A DNA stretch of 64,000 nt, taken from Woeseiaceae bacterium (GTDB taxonomy: Bacteria; Pseudomonadota; Gammaproteobacteria; Steroidobacterales; Woeseiaceae). Below the pieces are notes generated by a model. That model was given only the letters and a program-made list of their open reading frames with translations. It was not told the origin of the DNA and made no database searches. Positions 1 to 8,801 of this stretch are shown here, piece by piece. The stretch's first letter is position 1, and each line of letters begins with the position of its first letter. Made by a program: the position numbers and the translations under genes. The stretch covers positions 1-64,000 of the forward strand of contig JASJCQ010000005.1 of NCBI GenBank assembly GCA_030065915.1, read 5' to 3'.

Positions 1-1331
1 GCCAGCTTGCCCTCGATCGGAACCGGTGACACGTATTTGCCTTTCGCCGACTTGAACTGCTCCTTGACGCGACCGGTAATGCGGAATGCTTTGATGCTCT
101 CGTCCCACTCACCTTTGTCCCCGGTGTGGAAGTAGCCGTCCGGCGTTTTGACTTCGTCGGTCAGCTCCGGCGCCTTGTAGTACTCGGTGAACAGGCCCGG
201 TGTGCGGATCAGGATTTCACCCTCTTCGCTGAGCTTCATCTCGGTGCCGGGCAACGGTTGGCCGATCGTGCCAATGCACTCGCTGCGAAACGGCATATTC
301 GTGCACGACAGGCCACTGGTCTCACTCATGCCCCAGCCTTCACTGATGTTGATGCCGATCTTCTCGTACCAGCGCAGCGTCAAGGGCGAGATCGGCGCGC
401 TGCCGGAGCCAATCAGGCGGCAGCTGTCGAGGCCTAAGCCCTGTCGAACTTTTCGAGCAACCATCTTGCCGATGATCGGCAGCTTCAGCAGGCGTTCCAG
501 TTTCTCCGGCGGCGTCTTCTTGTGCACGCCGATCTGGAATTGCACCCAGAGCCTGGGAACCGAGATGAATACGGTTGGCTGTGCGCGCCTCAGGTCTTCG
601 ACAAACGTCTCCAGCTTGTCCGCGAAAAACATGTGGCTGCCGCCGAACACCGCCGGTCCTGCGATGACGGTTCTTTCGGTGATATGCGCGAGCGGCAGAT
701 AAGACAGCACGCGCTCATCATTGGCGAACCCCATCATGTCGAGGCTGGTACAGCTGGCGTACTCGTAAGCGCGATAGCTGATGACAACGCCTTTCGGCCG
801 GCCGGTGCTGCCCGACGTATAGAGAATCGTCATCATATCGTCGGCCTCAGGCCGGTGCGGCTCTGCGATCGGCTCGTTCGCATCGATCATCGCCTGCCAG
901 TCGTTCTGGCACGCGATGCCCGTGTAGCGCATGCCGATAGTCTTGATCTCCGGGGTCAGCGCCTGCTTGGCGGCCTCCTCCTTATCGAGGCGTCCGATGA
1001 TGACGGCGCGCGCACCACTGTGCCCGAGCACGTAGCTCAGGGTTTCTGCGCCGGCGGTCGGGTAAATCGGCACCGACACCAGCCCGGCCATCGAAATCGC
1101 GATGTCCGCAATCATCCACTCGGCGCAGTTCTTCGACAGGATGGCGACCCGGTCGCCTTTCGACAGGCCGAGATTCAGTAGCGCCGACGCGAGCCGCGCG
1201 GCATCGTCTCTCGCCTCGCTGAATGTCCATTCACGAATGTCACCGTCCAGCGGCTGGGTCAGAAACGGGTGGTCGGGTTTCTTTTCCGCCCACATCTTGA
1301 GGGCGTCGGGTGCGGTCCTGAGTGCTGTCAT
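1..1331 (-). CDS. Long-chain acyl-CoA synthetase (AMP-binding), 3' end outside the window
   Basis: Likely activates fatty acids to acyl-CoA through an acyl-adenylate. Reading the minus strand from the ATG at 1331 gives an unbroken frame to the window edge (443 codons). It begins MTALRTAPDALKMWAEKKPD and contains the P-loop-like adenylation motif YTSGSTGRPKGVV, then YLPLAHITER, a GSGSAPIS stretch, GWGMSETSG and YFHTGDKGEWD. This order is that of long-chain acyl-CoA ligases (FadD/FAA1 group). The C-terminal lid with its catalytic lysine is cut off by the window edge after KGKYVSPVPIEGKLA. Substrate chain length cannot be read from sequence. A small unknown gene lies upstream on the same strand, 127 nt away. 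Confidence 0.9.
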   Translation of the reverse strand, partial: MTALRTAPDALKMWAEKKPDHPFLTQPLDGDIREWTFSEARDDAARLASALLNLGLSKGDRVAILSKNCAEWMIADIAISMAGLVSVPIYPTAGAETLSYVLGHSGARAVIIGRLDKEEAAKQALTPEIKTIGMRYTGIACQNDWQAMIDANEPIAEPHRPEADDMMTILYTSGSTGRPKGVVISYRAYEYASCTSLDMMGFANDERVLSYLPLAHITERTVIAGPAVFGGSHMFFADKLETFVEDLRRAQPTVFISVPRLWVQFQIGVHKKTPPEKLERLLKLPIIGKMVARKVRQGLGLDSCRLIGSGSAPISPLTLRWYEKIGINISEGWGMSETSGLSCTNMPFRSECIGTIGQPLPGTEMKLSEEGEILIRTPGLFTEYYKAPELTDEVKTPDGYFHTGDKGEWDESIKAFRITGRVKEQFKSAKGKYVSPVPIEGKL

Positions 1332-1458
1332 CGATATTCCACGGTTTAAATGGTGTTGTTGTAGGTGGTATGGCCGGCCGACCATTCTGCACCATTTCGG
1401 ACGCAAAGCGTCAATTGAATGCATTTTGCCGGCGTTTTGCCGTCTCGACGTGTCTCCG

Positions 1459-1698
1459 CTACCGATCCCGCTCCGGCATCGAGCCCACTCCGGCCTGGCT
1501 CAGGATGTCCAGCAGCCGGTTGATCTCGCCGCCTTCCCGTCGCTTCATTGCGACCAGGCCTTTGTCTTCGCTGGAGAGTATCGTGAGCGCCGCCTCGAGC
1601 TCGTCGACCGTTGCGTGCATATCGAGGATTTCGACCACCGCATGGTCTTCAAGCTCGGGAAACACACTGAGGACGTCTTTTTGTGTTGCTGTACTCAT
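1459..1698 (-). CDS. Hypothetical 79-aa protein
   Basis: A short, mostly helical, charged protein (MSTATQKDVLSVFPELEDHA...) with no signal peptide and no membrane segment. It lies between the acyl-CoA synthetase and the trehalose synthase on the same strand. The start is an ATG with only a weak upstream GAG. I recognise no family. The central stretch ATVDELEAALTILSSEDKG and the tail EGGEINRLLDILSQAGVG look like amphipathic helices, so a small helical regulator or partner protein is possible but unproven. Confidence 0.55.
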   Translation of the reverse strand: MSTATQKDVLSVFPELEDHAVVEILDMHATVDELEAALTILSSEDKGLVAMKRREGGEINRLLDILSQAGVGSMPERDR

Positions 1699-1883
1699 AC
1701 GCTCAAGCTAGCACCGTGTAGCCGGCCATGAAATCCGCATTTCTACACAGCAGCGGCGAGCGTTTCAGGATCTTCAGGACTCAACCCAGTAGCGCCCTGG
1801 CGCCGTCCTATTCTCCGCCCTGCCATTGCTGGCGGTGCAGTCACCTCAAGACGGCAACGCTGCTGAAGCCGCAGGAAGCGCGC

Positions 1884-3341
1884 TCAATCCGCCAGGGAGC
1901 GTGCCAGCAGCTGCTCGATCAGGTTTGCGTAGTCAGTGAGGTGACGAATGCCGAGGAACTGGACGCGCACTTTCTCACGCGCTGCGGTGCCTATGTTCTC
2001 GCGCAGCTCGTCGTCCTTCAGCAGGCGCTCGAGAATGTCGGCGAAGCTATCCAGGTCGGCCGGATCTTCCAGCAGGCAGCCGTCGACACCGTCCTCGATC
2101 TGCTCGATGATGCCGCCAACGGCGCTGGCCACAACCGCGCGGCCCTTCCACATGGCTTCCGTTACGGTCAGGCCAAAGCCTTCCTTGAAACTCTTCTGCA
2201 CGACAATCGCCGCATGTCGCTGAAGTGCGTTGACGATGATTGCATTCTCAGTGACGTCGTCGACGGGGAGATTCGCGAGATGCACGCGCTCCCGGACCGC
2301 GTCCGGCAACTCCTTCCATTTCGCCAGGACTTCCTGGTAAACCTGCGGCGCCTCCGGGTCATCGGCTACGGCGTGCACGTTCGGCCCGGCCAGCACCAGG
2401 TGGGCGCCGATTTCGGGAGAGCGCTCAATCATCTTAACGAAGCCCATCATGACGCCCATCATGTCCTTGAGCGGATCCCATCGCGACACCTGTACGACGA
2501 GCGGTGCGTCCTGTGGCGGCGGGTCGCCGGCGCGATCGACGACCGCCTGTCGCTCCACCCGGCCTTCCGAACCATCGATGTACCTGAATCGGGCAGTGCC
2601 TTCGTCGGGCGGCTCCCCGGCCACCAGGTCGGCCTGCACAAGAATCGCCAGCGCGCTGTGTGGGTCGAGGTCCTGGTTTTTTGCCGAGAATGCATCGATG
2701 CTCGGCTGGATCTTGACGACACGATCCGGGTCACACCACGTGGGCGCGTAGCGGCGCTTGGAGAAAATCAGTGCCGGAACATGCTCGACGTAAGGTCTCA
2801 GGAAGTTCCAGCCCAGATCTGACTCGGTGTTGCGCAAGTCGTAGCCAATATGGCAACGCCAGATAACGTGCAGCCCCGCATCCATCAACAGCGGTGCGAG
2901 GCCGGCTGTCTGCGGGTCGTGCAAGATCACGAAGTCGCCGGGTTTAACCCTCGAGATCAGATCGTCGGCATTCTCGCGCAAGGTTGCTTCGTAAATGTCT
3001 CGCTCGGCTGCGCCGAGTGTCGAGCCGTCGCCGTTCTGTCCGTGCAGTGCGTGATGGATACGCTTGGTCAGCTGGAAGAACTCGGGCGGTCCGCTGATGA
3101 CTAGCCAGCGCGCGTCGAGACCCAGCCCCCTCGAGAACGCAAGCATCGGCTGCAGCATCTCGGCGACGCCGCCACCGACCGCCGTCGAATTGACGTTCCA
3201 TATCGTATGCCCGCCGACGAGAGCCCTTAACTTCTCGGCCCGGCCCTGGATTTCAGTGACGCGTGCCTCGTCGTGAACGTCGAGGAACTTGCGTATGTCG
3301 CGTGTGTCGACCTCGACTTCTTCAAGTTTCCTGGCATTCAT
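1884..3341 (-). CDS. treT: Trehalose synthase (TreT-like GT4 glycosyltransferase)
   Basis: Predicted to make trehalose from NDP-glucose and glucose, a compatible solute. The protein is about 485 aa. It has the TreT-type N-terminal pattern HTIWNVNSTAVGGGVAEML, then VILHDPQTAGLAPLL and VIWRCHIGYDLRN. The C-terminal GT-B nucleotide-sugar site follows: VVQVSRWDPLKDMMGVM, then KEGFGLTVTEAMWKGRAVVAS with the conserved E-x7-E region, then GGI. I chose the ATG at 3341 because a GGGGA ribosome site sits about 11 nt upstream. The longer GTG frame to 3398 lacks one. No partner trehalose genes are adjacent. The alternative is a related GT4 enzyme with another acceptor. Confidence 0.85.
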   Translation of the reverse strand: MNARKLEEVEVDTRDIRKFLDVHDEARVTEIQGRAEKLRALVGGHTIWNVNSTAVGGGVAEMLQPMLAFSRGLGLDARWLVISGPPEFFQLTKRIHHALHGQNGDGSTLGAAERDIYEATLRENADDLISRVKPGDFVILHDPQTAGLAPLLMDAGLHVIWRCHIGYDLRNTESDLGWNFLRPYVEHVPALIFSKRRYAPTWCDPDRVVKIQPSIDAFSAKNQDLDPHSALAILVQADLVAGEPPDEGTARFRYIDGSEGRVERQAVVDRAGDPPPQDAPLVVQVSRWDPLKDMMGVMMGFVKMIERSPEIGAHLVLAGPNVHAVADDPEAPQVYQEVLAKWKELPDAVRERVHLANLPVDDVTENAIIVNALQRHAAIVVQKSFKEGFGLTVTEAMWKGRAVVASAVGGIIEQIEDGVDGCLLEDPADLDSFADILERLLKDDELRENIGTAAREKVRVQFLGIRHLTDYANLIEQLLARSLAD

Positions 3342-3476
3342 TGTTATTGCATCCCCGATTATTCGCCCCGAAACAGCCCGAACTTTACCACGCCTCACTC
3401 AAATTGAGCTTTAGTGAAAACCGAAGGATTAAGCCGGCTCGTCTCGTTGAATCCAGCGCGCCGCAGCGCCTGCGAC

Positions 3477-4025
3477 CTAGTTCGAGAAGCAGACCACCGA
3501 CATCGAGACGGATCGACGTCGCTTGTCGGGGTTCACGTACGAATGGCGTTGGTCGCCACGGAACACGAGCATATCGCCCTCGTTCAGCAGGTGGTGCTGG
3601 CCGCCCGCCACGAGCTCGACCTTGCCCTGTTCACAGGTCAGGTACTCGCGTGTGCCGGCTTTGTGCGGGGTACCCGCCATGCGACCGCCCGGTTCAAGCT
3701 CGGTACGCGAAATCTCAAGTCCGGGAATCGCCTCCGGTACCAATGGACGCACTTTCGCACCCTGTCGCCTTCGCTCGGGGATCCTCGCGGCGGGAATGAA
3801 CTCGAACTCGCTGCGAGGCGGCCCGATGAGCTCTTCAATCGACACGTTGAGCGCGTTAGCCGCCTTGGTCAGGACCGCCAGCGTCGGGTTTGCCGAGCCG
3901 GTCTCGAGGCTGGCCCAGGTCGGCCGCGGAATTCCGGACAGCTCAGCCGAACGTTGCTGTGACAGTCCACGGGCCTCGCGGAGCCTGCGAACGTTGGTCG
4001 CCAGGTTTCTTTGCGTTTCAGACAT
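3477..4025 (-). CDS. XRE-family regulator with C-terminal cupin domain
   Basis: A 182-aa transcription factor. Residues about 8-65 form an XRE helix-turn-helix (NVRRLREARGLSQQRSAELSG, then PTWASLETGSANPTLAVLTKAANAL). Residues about 105-180 form a cupin barrel (GGRMAGTPHKAGTREYLTCEQG, HHLLNEGDMLVFRGDQRHSYVNP) that would bind a small ligand. It is transcribed divergently from a VOC-family gene, and a perfect 16-bp palindrome with extra half-sites lies just upstream of its start. Autoregulation and control of the VOC gene are therefore likely. The ligand is unknown. Confidence 0.9.
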   Translation of the reverse strand: MSETQRNLATNVRRLREARGLSQQRSAELSGIPRPTWASLETGSANPTLAVLTKAANALNVSIEELIGPPRSEFEFIPAARIPERRRQGAKVRPLVPEAIPGLEISRTELEPGGRMAGTPHKAGTREYLTCEQGKVELVAGGQHHLLNEGDMLVFRGDQRHSYVNPDKRRRSVSMSVVCFSN

Positions 4026-4033
4026 GCCCGAAG

Positions 4034-4059
4034 AATAGCAATCTGCTATTTAAATAGCA
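4034..4059. promoter_or_regulatory. Palindromic operator between XRE-cupin and VOC genes
   Basis: TGCTATTTAAATAGCA at 4044-4059 is a perfect 16-bp palindrome. A further half-site AATAGCA at 4034-4040 pairs with TGCTATT across 3 nt. Three half-sites are thus packed 9-34 nt upstream of the XRE-cupin ATG and ahead of the VOC gene. This is the expected place and form for an XRE dimer operator. Binding is inferred. Confidence 0.65.
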
Positions 4060-4119
4060 ATTTCGTTGTTGAAATGTCCGAACTTGTGGAACATGCACTC
4101 AAACACCGAGGAGACAGAC

Positions 4120-4545
4120 ATGCAAATCAGAATGGAACACGCGAACCTGAGCGTTCGTCACTACGATGAATCCATCCGGTTTCTTAAGGCCGCGTTCCCG
4201 GACTTCGACATTCGGCGCGAGGGCATCAACAACGGCAGGCGATGGATGCACATCGGCACCGACGATACGTACATTGCCTTAAACGAAGCCACGGCGGAAT
4301 CAGCCGAAGCCTGGATGCCCTATGCCGGGAAGCCGGGCGTCAACCACCTGGGCTTTGTCGTCGATGACGTCGAAGGTTTGCGCGATCGACTGTCGGCAGC
4401 CGGGTTCCGGGACTCAACCTATCCGAACAACCACCCGCACAGGAAACGCGTCTACTTCTATGATGCGGACGGCAACGACTGGGAGTTCGTCGAGTACTTC
4501 TCCGACGACCCGGCGGAACGCAACGATTACGATCTGCCCGATTAG
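4120..4545 (+). CDS. VOC-family (glyoxalase/bleomycin resistance-fold) protein
   Basis: A 141-aa single-unit vicinal-oxygen-chelate protein. It shows the paired beta-alpha-beta-beta-beta halves typical of the fold: MRMEHANLSVRHYDESI-like start region, then GVNHLGFVVDDVEGLRDRL, RVYFYDADGNDWEFVEYF with the metal-ligand-type glutamate. The ATG at 4120 was chosen over the upstream ATG at 4066 because GAGGAGA at 4108-4114 is a good ribosome site. It may act on or sequester a small electrophile. The substrate cannot be told. It is probably controlled by the divergent XRE-cupin regulator. Confidence 0.85.
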   Translation: MQIRMEHANLSVRHYDESIRFLKAAFPDFDIRREGINNGRRWMHIGTDDTYIALNEATAESAEAWMPYAGKPGVNHLGFVVDDVEGLRDRLSAAGFRDSTYPNNHPHRKRVYFYDADGNDWEFVEYFSDDPAERNDYDLPD

Positions 4546-4554
4546 GGCGCTTCG

Positions 4555-5457
4555 TCAACTTCGGCTGGTGGCACGCAGAATCTCGGAGAGCGCATCGCTG
4601 ACACATCGCTCGCCCTCCTCGATGGCCTTGCCCGCCAGGTGAAACTCGAGCATGCCGATCTGCGAAACGTCCGGCGACAGGATGACGTCGGCCGGGTCGC
4701 CCGCCAGCCGGCTGCGGGTGATCCGGTCCTCGAAGATGCCGATCGAGTTGGTGATCGAGTAGAAGAGCCCGGGCGGCTTGCTGGTGTCAGCCGCGTTCTT
4801 GCCGACGATGCCGAAGTTCAGGTTCACCGCGATAACGACGTCCGCGCCGAGTGCGTGACACACGCTGACCGGCACCGGGTTGACCAGGCCGCCGTCGACC
4901 ATCCAGCGGTCCTCGATACGAACAGCCGGGAACAGGCCGGGCATCGACATCGAGGCCTGCACGGCTTCGGCCATGTGGCCCTTCGTAAACCAGGTTTCCC
5001 GACCCGTGTTCAGGTCCGTAGAAACTGCAGCGTAGGGCTTGGGCAGGTCCTCGATAAGCTGGCCCTCTCCCGCGACGTAGTTGTGCAGGAACGAGCGAAA
5101 TCGCTTCAGATCCACGAAGCCGCTCTGCGTGAACTGCGGCCCGAAGAAGCGCAGTACGTCGGTGCGCGTCGAACCCAGCACCCAGTCCGCCAGCGCGTCC
5201 AGCTTGCCCGTCAGGTACGACGCGCCGACCATGGCGCCGACCGACGTGCCACAGATGATGCTGGGCTCGATACCCGCATTCAACAGCCCGCGCACGACCC
5301 CGATGTGCGACCAGCCTCGGGACGCGCCGGAGCCGAGCGCCAGGCCGACTGTTGGTTGCGTATTCGGTTCGTTCAAAGCACCACTCGACAGTGCGGGAGA
5401 CGGGGAAAGTTTAGCAGGACCCGTCCTGTTCGTGATCGGGGATGCCGTATCGGGCAT
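4555..5457 (-). CDS. Patatin-like phospholipase, RssA-like
   Basis: A serine lipid acyl hydrolase of the bacterial patatin family, about 300 aa. The oxyanion loop is LGSGASRGWSHIG (residues about 41-53). The nucleophile elbow is GTSVG (Ser at about 72) and the catalytic aspartate sits in MVDGGLVNPVPV. The order and spacing match E. coli RssA. No signal peptide is evident, so it is probably cytoplasmic or peripheral. The ATG at 5457 is preferred over the upstream TTG at 5517, but its ribosome site is weak and the first ~35 residues are low-complexity, so the start is uncertain. It converges on the VOC gene with a 9-nt gap. Confidence 0.85.
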   Translation of the reverse strand: MPDTASPITNRTGPAKLSPSPALSSGALNEPNTQPTVGLALGSGASRGWSHIGVVRGLLNAGIEPSIICGTSVGAMVGASYLTGKLDALADWVLGSTRTDVLRFFGPQFTQSGFVDLKRFRSFLHNYVAGEGQLIEDLPKPYAAVSTDLNTGRETWFTKGHMAEAVQASMSMPGLFPAVRIEDRWMVDGGLVNPVPVSVCHALGADVVIAVNLNFGIVGKNAADTSKPPGLFYSITNSIGIFEDRITRSRLAGDPADVILSPDVSQIGMLEFHLAGKAIEEGERCVSDALSEILRATSRS

Positions 5458-5890
5458 ACTCGGGCAAGATCCTGTGCCGCCGACGCGCTGTGCTCGAAGC
5501 GTTCGAACCGCACTCAACCGGAGGCAGGGTCCCGATCTGCCCAGGTTATGTGCACGGCGACGTCGCGATTCGCAGGCTGCAACCCGGTGAGTTCACGATG
5601 CTCGCCAGGCCGTTCGCGAGTGACGGACGGCTCGCGAGTCTCTGCGAAGGCATCGGCACACGCGCGACAAAAATCTGAATGAAGTCAGACCTCCGTCGAA
5701 CGGCCTCGGGCCATCGGAGAAATCATGACTTTTGGCCTATGGTCAGTGTCTGCCCTTCGCGGGAGAATAATGACAATGACATGACAAGTACGGCTGAGCG
5801 GTTGATAGAAGAAGATGATCATTGGAATATGCAGGGCTGCATCGTCCGATGTCGAACCAACGATAAGAACCACAGCACTAACCGGGAAAC
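5458..5890. other. Intergenic region, 433 nt, no gene recognised
   Basis: Separates the divergent patatin gene and the export operon, so it must carry promoters for both. Open frames here are short, and their compositions are not protein-like. I see no convincing -35/-10 pair, terminator or repeat that I would name. Confidence 0.5.
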
Positions 5891-6931
5891 ATGGCAGACA
5901 AAAGCGAATTGCTCGACCAACTGAAGATCGACCGGTCTCAACCCGAGTCGTCCGGCGTCAGCGTGACCACCGTCGCGATTATCGTTGTCGCGGCGCTGGT
6001 CGTCGGTGCCGGCGCCGGGGTCCTGCTCTTCGGCGGCAACGCACCGGAAGAAGTGCGTGCCGAAGCGAGCCCTGAAAGGCCGGCAGCGGTGGAGCCATCG
6101 GCCAGCACGACAAACAGCGCCCAGGCGACGCCGGCACCCGCGACTTCACGAGACGATCGCATTCTGAATGCGTCTGGTTATATCACTGCACGCCGCGTAG
6201 CTACCGTGTCCTCCCAGATCACGGGGCTGATCACCGAGGTCCGTGTTGAGGAAGGCATGCTGGTTGAAGAAGGCCAGGTGCTCGCCCGTCTCGATGACGA
6301 GCTTGCCCGCGTCGACTTCGACCTCGCCGAGGCCAGGCTTGCATCGCAGAGGGCCTTCGTCGACAACGTGACGGCGAACCTTGCGGAAGCGAAGCGGGTT
6401 TACGAACGCGCGACGCAGCTGCGCAAGGAGAACCTCGTTTCCGAGGCGCAGCTTACCGAGGCGGCTGCGCGATTCGACGCGCTGACCGCGGATCTCAAGC
6501 GGGCGCGGTCGGATATCGACGTGCTCGAGCTCGAAGTACAGCGGCAGCAGGAACGCCTCGACGACCACGTCATCCGTGCACCTTACGCCGGCGTCGTCAC
6601 GGTCAAGAATGCGCAGACCGGTGAGATTGTGTCGCCCGGCTCCGCTGGCGGCGGATTTACCCGCACCGGAATCTGCACGATCGTCGATATGGACTCGCTG
6701 GAGATCGAGGTCGACGTCAACGAATCATTTATCGGGCGTGTGTTCAGCGGCCAGCGCGTCATAGCCAACCTGGATGCCTACCCGGACTGGGACATCGCAG
6801 CCGCCGTGATCGCCATCATTCCAACCGCGGATCGAGCCAAAGCCACCGTCAGGGTGCGCATCGGCATCGAGACGCGTGATCCACGAATCCTGCCCGACAT
6901 GGGCGTCAAAGTAGCTTTCCTGCAGGAATAG
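5891..6931 (+). CDS. Periplasmic adaptor (MacA/HlyD-like membrane fusion protein)
   Basis: 346 aa. An N-terminal membrane anchor (about residues 23-47, VTTVAIIVVAALVVGAGAG) is followed by a low-complexity linker and a biotinyl-lipoyl half-motif (GYITARRVATVSSQITGLI). A long coiled-coil hairpin covers about residues 140-225 (DLAEARLASQRAFVDNVTAN onward), then the second lipoyl half (VIRAPYAGVVTVKNAQTGEI) and beta-barrel domain. It would link the ABC components encoded just downstream to an outer-membrane channel, which is not in the window. First gene of a four-gene operon, 14 nt before the ATPase gene. Confidence 0.9.
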   Translation: MADKSELLDQLKIDRSQPESSGVSVTTVAIIVVAALVVGAGAGVLLFGGNAPEEVRAEASPERPAAVEPSASTTNSAQATPAPATSRDDRILNASGYITARRVATVSSQITGLITEVRVEEGMLVEEGQVLARLDDELARVDFDLAEARLASQRAFVDNVTANLAEAKRVYERATQLRKENLVSEAQLTEAAARFDALTADLKRARSDIDVLELEVQRQQERLDDHVIRAPYAGVVTVKNAQTGEIVSPGSAGGGFTRTGICTIVDMDSLEIEVDVNESFIGRVFSGQRVIANLDAYPDWDIAAAVIAIIPTADRAKATVRVRIGIETRDPRILPDMGVKVAFLQE

Positions 6932-6945
6932 CCAGGGAGATTGAT

Positions 6946-7641
6946 ATGAGTGACGACATCCTTTTCGACCTCAAAGGTGTCTCCAAGAAGTTTGTTAAGG
7001 GCAAGGACACGATCACGGTCTTCGACGGCCTCGACATGTCGATCGCACGTGGCGACTTCCTCGCAATCATGGGCCCGTCCGGTTCGGGCAAGACGACGCT
7101 GTTGAACATGCTCGGCGGCGTTGATCAGCCGACTGGCGGCGAGATCTGGTTCGACGGCAGTCGCATCGACTCGCTCTCGGAAAACCAGCTGGCCGCATGG
7201 CGAGCCAACAACATTGGTTTTATCTTCCAGTTCTACAACCTGATGCCGATGCTGAATGCGGAGCGCAATGTCGAGCTGCCGTTGCTGCTGACCAAGCTCA
7301 GTCGTTCGCAACGTAAAAAGAACATTGCGGCAGCGCTTGAACTCGTCAGCCTGTCCGACCGCGCTCGACACATGCCCGCGGAAATGTCCGGCGGCCAGCA
7401 GCAGCGCGTCGCCATCGCGCGTGCGCTCGTCTCCGACCCGAAATTGATGCTGTGCGACGAGCCCACCGGTGACCTCGATCGCGAGACGGCCGATGAGATC
7501 CTGTCGATGTTGCAGCTCCTGAACCGCGAGTACGACAAGACCATCGTCATGGTCACGCATGATCCCGAGGCCGCGAAGTACGCCAAACGCACGCTGCACC
7601 TCGACAAAGGCGTGTTCGTCGAGAAGGACTTGGCGGCGTGA
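6946..7641 (+). CDS. ABC transporter ATP-binding protein (MacB/LolD type)
   Basis: 231 aa, a standalone nucleotide-binding domain. Walker A GPSGSGKTT is at residues 43-51. Then come the Q-loop (FIFQFYNLMPMLNA), the signature MSGGQQQR, Walker B LMLCDEPTGDLD and the switch histidine (VMVTHD). The GDLD and QFYNL features are typical of the MacB/LolD/FtsE clade that powers FtsX-type permeases. Its stop overlaps the start of the first permease gene by 4 nt, so the products are likely translationally coupled. Confidence 0.95.
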   Translation: MSDDILFDLKGVSKKFVKGKDTITVFDGLDMSIARGDFLAIMGPSGSGKTTLLNMLGGVDQPTGGEIWFDGSRIDSLSENQLAAWRANNIGFIFQFYNLMPMLNAERNVELPLLLTKLSRSQRKKNIAAALELVSLSDRARHMPAEMSGGQQQRVAIARALVSDPKLMLCDEPTGDLDRETADEILSMLQLLNREYDKTIVMVTHDPEAAKYAKRTLHLDKGVFVEKDLAA

Positions 7642-8792
7642 AGGACCTCTACCTCGTACTGAAGAATCTCACGCGCAAGAAGATGCGCCTGTTCCTGACC
7701 GTGTTTGCGACGTTCATCGCGTTCATGATTTTCGGCACGCTAACCGCGTTCCAGAAGGCCTTCGATTCCGGCGTCGACCTCGCCGCCGACGACCGCCTGA
7801 TCGTACTGAACAAGATAAGCTTCACGCAGGTGTTGCCTATTGCCTACGCGACTCGGGTACGCGCCGTCGAAAACGTCGAGGCAATGACGCACCTGAACTG
7901 GTTCGGCGGCTACTACCAGGACCCGCGCAGCCAGTTCGCGATGTTTGCCGTCGACGCCGAGAACTTCATGGAAGTCTTCGATGAGTTGGTCTTAAGTGAC
8001 GCCGAGCGCGAGGCATGGATCGACAATCGCCAGGGCCTCATCGCCGGCCGCGCCATCGCCGACACCTACGGCTGGGAGGTGGGCGATCGCATCCCGATCA
8101 ACTCGAATATCTTCTCGCAGCGCGACGGCCGGACGGACTGGGACTTCGATGTCGTAGGCATTTATGAGGGAGAGGATCCGCAAACCGACACAAACGGCGT
8201 CTACTTCCACTACGAGTACTTCAACGAGACCCAGTCATTTGGCGGCGACTTCATCGGCTTCATGGCCGTACGCACCAGTGACCCTTCTCTGAACGAGACA
8301 GTCATCAAGACCATCGACGACATGTTCGCCAACTCGCCGGCGGAGACCGAGACCGTGCCGGAAAAGGCGTTCAACAAGGCCTTCATCGAACAGATCGGCA
8401 ACCTTAGCCTGATACTGACGTCCGTCGTGCTGGCCGCCTTCTTCGTGATCCTCGTCATCGTCGGCAACTCGATGATCCTGTCGATCCGCGAACGCACAGG
8501 CGAGATCGGCGTCATGAAGACCCTTGGCTTCACGTCCGGCCGTATCTTCCGCATGGTGCTCGCTGAATCGGTCCTGCTCGCGTTGATCGGTGGCGTGCTG
8601 GGCGTGCTTGCGTCGGGCTTCATGATCACACTGATCAACTCGGCGCCGATCCAGCTGCCGGTGCTGGTGCTGGACGGCTCGGTCTGGTCACAGGCGATGC
8701 TGTTCGTCGTCGCCTTGGGATTTATCACGGGCATCGTGCCTGCAATGAGCGCGCTGCGCCTTAACATCATCACGGCGTTAAGCCGTAGCTAG
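7638..8792 (+). CDS. FtsX/MacB-type ABC permease (first)
   Basis: 384 aa. One N-terminal transmembrane helix (LFLTVFATFIAFMIFGTL) is followed by a large periplasmic domain of about 220 residues. Three C-terminal helices follow (LILTSVVLAAFFVILVIVG, VLLALIGGVLGVLASGF, AMLFVVALGFITGIVPA). This is the FtsX/MacB layout. The GTG start overlaps the ATPase stop as GTGA. It has no fused ATPase, unlike MacB, and probably pairs with the neighbouring permease as a heterodimer. Confidence 0.92.
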   Translation: MKDLYLVLKNLTRKKMRLFLTVFATFIAFMIFGTLTAFQKAFDSGVDLAADDRLIVLNKISFTQVLPIAYATRVRAVENVEAMTHLNWFGGYYQDPRSQFAMFAVDAENFMEVFDELVLSDAEREAWIDNRQGLIAGRAIADTYGWEVGDRIPINSNIFSQRDGRTDWDFDVVGIYEGEDPQTDTNGVYFHYEYFNETQSFGGDFIGFMAVRTSDPSLNETVIKTIDDMFANSPAETETVPEKAFNKAFIEQIGNLSLILTSVVLAAFFVILVIVGNSMILSIRERTGEIGVMKTLGFTSGRIFRMVLAESVLLALIGGVLGVLASGFMITLINSAPIQLPVLVLDGSVWSQAMLFVVALGFITGIVPAMSALRLNIITALSRS

Positions 8793-8801
8793 GAGTCGAC
8801 C

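Noticed and set aside
1728..2822. 364-codon frame on the + strand
   Set aside because: Antisense to the trehalose synthase gene, whose motifs are unambiguous. No domain or ribosome site supports it.
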